From Bin5 sp022827195 (GTDB lineage Bacteria > Chloroflexota > Anaerolineae > Caldilineales > Caldilineaceae), in assembly GCA_965208275.1 (NCBI GenBank), contig OZ242331.1:2666001-2730000 (forward strand): a stretch of DNA of 64,000 bases, read 5' to 3'. Both the position numbers and the translations under genes were made by a program. The notes beneath the pieces were generated by a model. That model made no database searches. It had not been told where the DNA came from and saw only the letters and a program-made list of their open reading frames with translations. Of the stretch, positions 59,806 through 64,000 are shown one piece after another. Within the stretch, counting starts at the first letter, position 1, and every line of letters starts with the position of its first letter.

Positions 59806-61401
59806 ATGGGCGAAAAAACTGTAAATACATTTCAGTTGCGGCGTGAGATCGACAGGGCCGTGGCCGCGCTGGCGGAGTGCTCTTCTGAAGTGGAGCAGGT
59901 GCAGTCAGTGGAGGCGATAGTCCGGAAGCACCCATCGACTTTGATCTTGCCGGCGTTACGTAAACACCTCAACTCTGAGAGCAGCCAGATGCGGGGGGGA
60001 CTGGGCCGCCTTGCCGCGCGGCTGCCGCATGACGAATCGGTAGCCCTGCTGCGCAAAGAGGCGGGACGGCGCGAAAACGCAACCCAGACCAGACTGACGG
60101 CGGCGATGATCCTGGAAAGGTTTCTGAACGTAGAGGTCCCGCCGGGACTGATGGGCGATTTGAGCGATCCACACCTCGTCGTGAAGCAGAGTTTGCAGGA
60201 GGCGCTGGAGGCCGGGCGCTTCAACCGGCAGGTTTTGCTGGAATACGTGCTTCAGATGAGGCAGGAGAGCGAGGAGGTGGCTTTTCTGGTCCTTGACCTG
60301 CTGGGTCAATTGGCTGAGGCGGACCAGCCGGAGTTGCTTCGCTTGATTGCGTACGACGACCGGACCGTTGTGGCTGAGGCAGCGATGGCCCGTCTGGGCG
60401 CGTTGCGCGGGCCCGGGGTTGCTGAAAAGAGCGCGGAGGCGCTCCGGGCTCTCAAATGCAGTCTGCGACCGGATTTGACGCGGGTGGCTGCGCGACAGTT
60501 GCGCAAGCTGAGCCTTGCCGGCGTGGGATGGGAGCCGCATTTCGCGGAGGGCTGGTCCGCGCTGATCTCACCTTGCAGTGTTCAAGGGACCCAGCATCTT
60601 TGGCTTGTGCGCTATGGGGAGGAGGCTGGGGGTACGCTCATCGGCATGCGGATCAATCGGGTAGTGGGTATCCTCGACACGTTTGGCAACGAGGAGGTTG
60701 AACAGACGCAGTTGCCGCCCAGGAGGCAGGTTGGTGACATGCTGTCGGTCTCGCTGACGCGTGAGGAGCACAAGGTCTTTTTGAGCATTCCTTATGCATA
60801 CGCGCGGCATGCTTTGGAGAGCTGCCTTGAGAGCCACTGGGAGGCGGGCGGACGGGGGCTGGTAGGGGGATTTGCGCTCTTCTGCCCGCTCATCTTTGCG
60901 CACAGTGCGGGGGCAGTGGCCGACGACATAACCGAGCTGCTGGGTTCGGGACCGGCATTGTGGGGGCAAGGGGAAGAAGACCTTGCACAGGTAACGGGAA
61001 CTCTTCTGGGGCACCCGGCGATGGCGGGCTGGGTATTGCCGGTTGGGGACGTGGACAGGTCGGCTGGAGCCAAGGGCGGTGAGCGGGCGGGCCGTGGTGG
61101 TGCGCCGCCGATCAGGCAGGCAAGTGAGGCGCTGGAAGCGGAGACGCTGGAGAGTGTTGCACGTTCGATAGCGGGGAAAGGCGTTCCAAAGGGGCTGGCT
61201 GAACAACTGCGGCGGGCCCTTCTGGCGCAAGCCGGATGGCTGCACATTGCGGGGCAGCAGGGTTATGCACGCCGCGCAGTTTATGCGGCGGAAAGTTTGC
61301 GCCACTTGCCGTTGCACAGTCATCCGCTGCTGCTGCAGATGATTGCGCTTGGATTTCGTGATCCTGAGAAGAGTGTTGGCGGGCCAGGAGAGACGACGTG
61401 A
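59806..61401 (+). CDS. Unknown protein with HEAT-like helical N-terminus
   Basis: 531 residues from ATG 59806; the open frame continues upstream but across the promoter. Residues 1-230 are regular helix pairs resembling HEAT/ARM repeats (AVAALAECSSEVEQ, ALRKHLNSESSQMRGGLGRLA, LRLIAYDDRTVVAEAAMARL). The middle is mixed alpha/beta (HLWLVRYGEEAGGTLIGMRI ... GILDTFGNEEVEQTQLP). The C-terminal part is helical again. No catalytic motif, membrane segment or signal peptide. It is divergent from dnaX and precedes the FRG operon by 215 bp. Confidence 0.75.
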   Translation: MGEKTVNTFQLRREIDRAVAALAECSSEVEQVQSVEAIVRKHPSTLILPALRKHLNSESSQMRGGLGRLAARLPHDESVALLRKEAGRRENATQTRLTAAMILERFLNVEVPPGLMGDLSDPHLVVKQSLQEALEAGRFNRQVLLEYVLQMRQESEEVAFLVLDLLGQLAEADQPELLRLIAYDDRTVVAEAAMARLGALRGPGVAEKSAEALRALKCSLRPDLTRVAARQLRKLSLAGVGWEPHFAEGWSALISPCSVQGTQHLWLVRYGEEAGGTLIGMRINRVVGILDTFGNEEVEQTQLPPRRQVGDMLSVSLTREEHKVFLSIPYAYARHALESCLESHWEAGGRGLVGGFALFCPLIFAHSAGAVADDITELLGSGPALWGQGEEDLAQVTGTLLGHPAMAGWVLPVGDVDRSAGAKGGERAGRGGAPPIRQASEALEAETLESVARSIAGKGVPKGLAEQLRRALLAQAGWLHIAGQQGYARRAVYAAESLRHLPLHSHPLLLQMIALGFRDPEKSVGGPGETT

Positions 61402-61416
61402 GGAAACGGACTTCCA

Positions 61417-61445
61417 CGGCGAGTGGGGCCGCGTGGCTCTCGCCG
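61417..61445. repeat. Inverted repeat CGGCGAG...CTCGCCG after the unknown gene
   Basis: A perfect 7-bp stem with a 15-base loop, 15 bases after the stop codon. No T-run follows, so a Rho-independent terminator is uncertain. Confidence 0.4.
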
Positions 61446-61616
61446 TGCGCGCGGCTGAACCTGGCCGGGGCTTTCGCGGTCTGCTGCGAGGAGCAGTGTC
61501 AAAAGCGGGGTCGAAGAGATGGCGTCAGTTCGGGCGTTGCATTGGGGAAAGAGAGTTGGTTTGCGCGGCTGTAAAATGGCTGCAGGCGGCAAGGCAGGGC
61601 AAAAAGGAGGATGCAG

Positions 61617-63209
61617 GTGAGTGTCGTTGAAAAAACCTTCTTGAGCAGGGTGCGCGAGTTTCCAGGCGAGTGTGCGTTTCGCGGTCAGGCAGACAGCAAC
61701 TGGGCCCTACACTCTGCCGCCACGCGTCGACTGATTGGATACTTCAACGGAGATGAGAACCTTACCAGGGCACCTCAGTTTCCCGGCATTTATGCGACCT
61801 ATCACCGGGCGGTGCTGCTCGAACCTGCACGTGCGCAAGGGCTGGGAAACGACGCCGGCCAGCCGCTTTCGGACCTGCAACTGCTTACAAGGTTGCAGCA
61901 AAACGGCGCGGCGACGGGCCTGATTGACTTTAGCTGGGACCCATTGGTTGCTCTGTGGTTTGCCTGCGGCGGAAGCGATAGAGATGGAAGGGTTTTTGTA
62001 CTGGATCTGGGAGACAGGAGCAGTTTTCGACGAATACAATTTGATGAAAGGGTGGATGGAGTCGAGCAGTTATTTCAACAATCGGATGACGAGACGGAAC
62101 AGATCTTTTTTGAAGCGGCGGCGGAGGGAGATGGGGCGGTGCGTGTTTTGCGCCAGCGCGGCGTCTTCGTTATTGGGCGGCCCAAGGTTCCTGATGAGGT
62201 GGTCAGGACGATCGAGATCAGCAGATCGGACAAGGAGCAGATCCGACAGGAGCTTGAGGAGCATTATGACATCAGCGACCGGACCCTGTTTGCCGACGTG
62301 CAGGGATTCTCTACTGCAAACGGCGTTCAGGCGCCTCTACGGGAGATAGGCAGCGCAAAGTTTCGCTGGTTTCGGGGAAATCAGTTTTGGGGTAAAGGCG
62401 ACTACTACGATGCCATCACTCTTTACGACAAGTGCATAGAACTCGACGGCAATTGGAGCGAAGCCTATTATCAACGAGGGAACGCCAAGGCAGAAGTCGG
62501 CGAATTCAGGGAGGCGAGAGAGGACTACGATATGTCCCTCAAATTCAAAGAGAGGTTGTTCGAGGTCTGGAAGGAGAAGGAGTATGGATCCGACTTGCCG
62601 GCGCTTCTTTGGCCGATTTTCTACAACCGCGGGAATGTCAGGGCGGCGTCGGAAGACTACATAGGAGCCAGAGAAGATTACGATGAAGCAATCCGCCTGA
62701 TGCAAAGAACCAGTCGCAGAGTGTCGGCACTCTATTACAACAGGGGTAACGCCCATGTACATTTGGGCTGTCGTGACGATGCCGACCGGGACTTTCGCGA
62801 GGCGATTGACCTTGGCAACGATTACGCTCTCTACAACAGGGGAAACCTGTATGCGGCGTCCGGCGACTTTGAAGAAGCGATTCAATGCTATGACGAGTTG
62901 ATATGGAAGGGCAATGATAGAATCGACGCTTCGTACAATCGAACGCTGACGGAGGAAATACTGAAGAGAATCGACGGGTCTGATATCAGGGTCCACACGC
63001 CGCGATATGAAGGGCCTGAACGGTCTAAGACCATTGAGGTCGAATTGGATGCCAGCGGCGTAGACGGGTACAAGGAGTATTTCAATTTCAGCGGCGACGC
63101 GGGCAACGCCGGTAACGCCGGCAACCTGGCCGAGAGCGGTCTGCCGGGTGGGAAGGGGTTCATGGGGGAGGATGGATTCGCCGTAATCTTACGCGGCCAG
63201 GGCAGTTGA
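61617..63209 (+). CDS. FRG-domain protein with C-terminal TPRs
   Basis: 530 residues from GTG 61617; AAAGGAGG ends right before an ATG at 61611, leaving no spacing, whereas GTG has an ideal 6 bases. The N-terminal FRG domain (about 10-135) shows the name-giving FRGQADSNWALHSAATRR and the later LQQNGAATGLIDFSWDPLVALWFA. About 250-455 are four to five tetratricopeptide repeats (AITLYDKCIELDGNWSEAYYQ, IFYNRGNVRAASEDYIGAREDY and similar). The C-terminus has Gly-rich GDAGNAGNAGN triplets. FRG domains are of unknown chemistry and often occur in phage-defence or toxin-like loci. A membrane protein gene follows 46 bp downstream. Confidence 0.82.
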   Translation: MSVVEKTFLSRVREFPGECAFRGQADSNWALHSAATRRLIGYFNGDENLTRAPQFPGIYATYHRAVLLEPARAQGLGNDAGQPLSDLQLLTRLQQNGAATGLIDFSWDPLVALWFACGGSDRDGRVFVLDLGDRSSFRRIQFDERVDGVEQLFQQSDDETEQIFFEAAAEGDGAVRVLRQRGVFVIGRPKVPDEVVRTIEISRSDKEQIRQELEEHYDISDRTLFADVQGFSTANGVQAPLREIGSAKFRWFRGNQFWGKGDYYDAITLYDKCIELDGNWSEAYYQRGNAKAEVGEFREAREDYDMSLKFKERLFEVWKEKEYGSDLPALLWPIFYNRGNVRAASEDYIGAREDYDEAIRLMQRTSRRVSALYYNRGNAHVHLGCRDDADRDFREAIDLGNDYALYNRGNLYAASGDFEEAIQCYDELIWKGNDRIDASYNRTLTEEILKRIDGSDIRVHTPRYEGPERSKTIEVELDASGVDGYKEYFNFSGDAGNAGNAGNLAESGLPGGKGFMGEDGFAVILRGQGS

Positions 63210-63255
63210 AGGGGAGCTTCATGTCTCGGTGGCACGGGCGACGTTCGAGAGGAAG

Positions 63256-63936
63256 ATGGATTTGAGAATGCGAAATAAAGCGAAGTGGCGGGGCATCGTC
63301 TTGACCGCGACGGTTTTCTGCATGGCTTTGGCGGTCAGTCTTGTGGGGACGCCGTCGAGTTTGGCGCAGACTCCGGACGCCCGGGAGGTCCAGGCGAACG
63401 AAGAGGCGACTGAAGTCGAGATTGAGCGGCGATTCAACGAATTACGGGGTGAAGTCCTGGATGACCGAGCCGATGCCCTGGACAGGTGGCTATCCGGCAT
63501 TGCGATTCTGCTGACAGTACTTGCAATCGGGGTGGCGGCCGGCAGCTATATGAGTGTCAGGAAGATACAGGAGATTGCCGCCGAAATGCGAGAGAAGGTC
63601 GAGATTGCGCGCGGGCACGCGGAGGAGGCGCGCCGGTTGTTGGAGGAGATGAGGCAGTATGGAGAAGATACGGGCGAGGTCCTGCGGGGTATGGGAAGCG
63701 CGGGCTCGGGCCCGGCGCTAGTCATGACCGGAGAGGACACCACGCTTGATCCGGGCAGAGTGGGAGCGTCGGCGATCGCGGAGGCGCGCCAGCTGGCAGA
63801 GGACGGGAGGATCGACGAAGCGATCGAGCGGTGGCGGCAGATTGCAAGCGTGGCGGCAGGGAGCAACGACGACTTGGCGGCACTGGCCCATCGTTCGGTT
63901 GGCGACCTTTCCGAGCAGAGGAGCAGGGGCGCTTGA
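63256..63936 (+). CDS. Membrane-anchored coiled-coil protein of the FRG operon
   Basis: 226 residues from ATG 63256 with AGAGGAAG immediately upstream; a GTG at 63229 would add nine. It has a signal-peptide-like N-terminus (GIVLTATVFCMALAVSLVG, possible cut after SLA), a charged stretch, a transmembrane helix near 79-100 (GIAILLTVLAIGVAAGSYM) and a coiled coil (IQEIAAEMREKVEIARGHAE). A short TPR-like helical pair (ARQLAEDGRIDEAIERWRQI) ends the protein. It follows the FRG-TPR gene and overlaps the next start (TGATG), so it is part of an operon. Function unknown. Confidence 0.7.
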   Translation: MDLRMRNKAKWRGIVLTATVFCMALAVSLVGTPSSLAQTPDAREVQANEEATEVEIERRFNELRGEVLDDRADALDRWLSGIAILLTVLAIGVAAGSYMSVRKIQEIAAEMREKVEIARGHAEEARRLLEEMRQYGEDTGEVLRGMGSAGSGPALVMTGEDTTLDPGRVGASAIAEARQLAEDGRIDEAIERWRQIASVAAGSNDDLAALAHRSVGDLSEQRSRGA

Positions 63937-64000
63937 TGATGGCAGGCAGAGACGCGCGCGCATATTTCTTGCCAAAAGGTGGGCTGAGCCAGGCGGGCCA
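63936..64000 (+). CDS. Start of a third gene in the FRG operon (cut by window end)
   Basis: ATG 63936 overlaps the preceding TGA (TGATGATG), the usual sign of translational coupling. The frame MMAGRDARAYFLPKGG... stays open to the last base. Too short to identify. Confidence 0.45.
   Translation, partial: MMAGRDARAYFLPKGGLSQAG

Noticed and set aside
33674..61566. A shared 13-mer AGTTGGTTTGCGC at 33674-33686 and 61554-61566, both before genes
   Set aside because: Matches of this length are expected by chance in 64 kb, and spacing to the putative -10 elements differs.
61554..61577. TTGGTT...TAAAAT as a promoter of the FRG operon
   Set aside because: Spacing between the hexamers is only 10 bp; no other -35 fits the TAAAAT.
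63221..63265. A 14-codon frame starting ATG 63221 with GGGGAG upstream, between the FRG gene and the membrane gene
   Set aside because: It has a good ribosome site but the peptide is Arg/Trp-rich and overlaps the next gene's start out of frame; it may only couple translation, so it is not called as a gene.

Overview
The window is GC-rich bacterial DNA packed with single-copy housekeeping and metabolic genes. No phage or transposase gene and no CRISPR array was seen. The combination of a dnaX-ybaB-recR cluster, rsfS, a mevalonate kinase, a glycogen-synthase-like enzyme beside glgB, a BMP-type nucleoside/sugar importer, many enolase-superfamily/Gfo-Idh/TPP-type catabolic enzymes and intergenic short tandem repeats suggests a member of the Chloroflexota, possibly Caldilineales-like. 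This is inferred from gene content only; no database comparison was possible.

Layout. 1-3.4 kb (+): the end of a tRNA nucleotidyltransferase, an enolase-superfamily sugar-acid dehydratase and coaBC. 3.8-10 kb (-): a 2050-residue alpha-2-macroglobulin with a CTEQ thioester motif, preceded by 1.6 kb of repeat-bearing non-coding DNA. 11.5-17.8 kb (-): cell-envelope genes (VTT membrane protein, cyclophilin lipoprotein, WecA/TagO-type transferase, O-antigen-ligase-like protein fused to TPRs). 18-20.7 kb (-): a UvrD-like helicase and a small unknown protein. 21.3-24.3 kb: a TPP-dependent enzyme and a Gfo/Idh/MocA oxidoreductase, divergently transcribed. 24.4-25.7 kb (+): a double-PspC membrane protein and a YtxH-like protein. 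25.7-28.1 kb (-): ECF sigma factor, anti-sigma factor and mutM. 28.3 kb: tRNA-Leu(CAA) with its own promoter and terminator. 28.9-30.8 kb (+): a membrane-anchored protein with four cyclic-nucleotide-binding-like domains. 30.9-33.6 kb (-): a CDP-alcohol phosphatidyltransferase with a DoxX-like tail, a small membrane protein and a D-threonine-aldolase-like enzyme. 33.7-39 kb (+): glycogen synthase-like protein, glgB and nagA. 39-44 kb (-): mevalonate kinase, glycerophosphodiesterase, a small protein and an HDAC-like deacetylase. 42.4-49.1 kb (-): a complete BMP-type ABC importer ending in a coupled gene of unknown function. 49.1-51.5 kb: a 2.4-kb non-coding island full of short tandem repeats and a duplicated 118-bp hairpin element. 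51.5 kb (+): rsfS, probably starting at CTG. 51.9-52.9 kb (-): an enlarged nucleoside-diphosphate-kinase-like protein. 53.3-59.7 kb (-): one long co-directional run, dnaX-ybaB-recR-methylmalonyl-CoA mutase-thioesterase-epimerase-TPR protein. 59.8-64 kb (+): a probably leaderless gene of unknown function, then an apparent operon of an FRG-TPR protein, a membrane-anchored coiled-coil protein and the first codons of a third gene cut by the window edge.

Functional themes. Fatty-acid/propionate flow through methylmalonyl-CoA is tied to the dnaX-recR operon. Sugar uptake and catabolism (importer, sugar-acid dehydratase, oxidoreductase, NagA) sit with carbon storage (glycogen synthase and branching enzyme). 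Envelope stress is covered by PspC, YtxH, the ECF sigma/anti-sigma pair and alpha-2-macroglobulin. The least explained parts are the NDK-like protein, the FRG-TPR operon at the right edge, the four-CNBD protein and the two repeat-rich non-coding islands.
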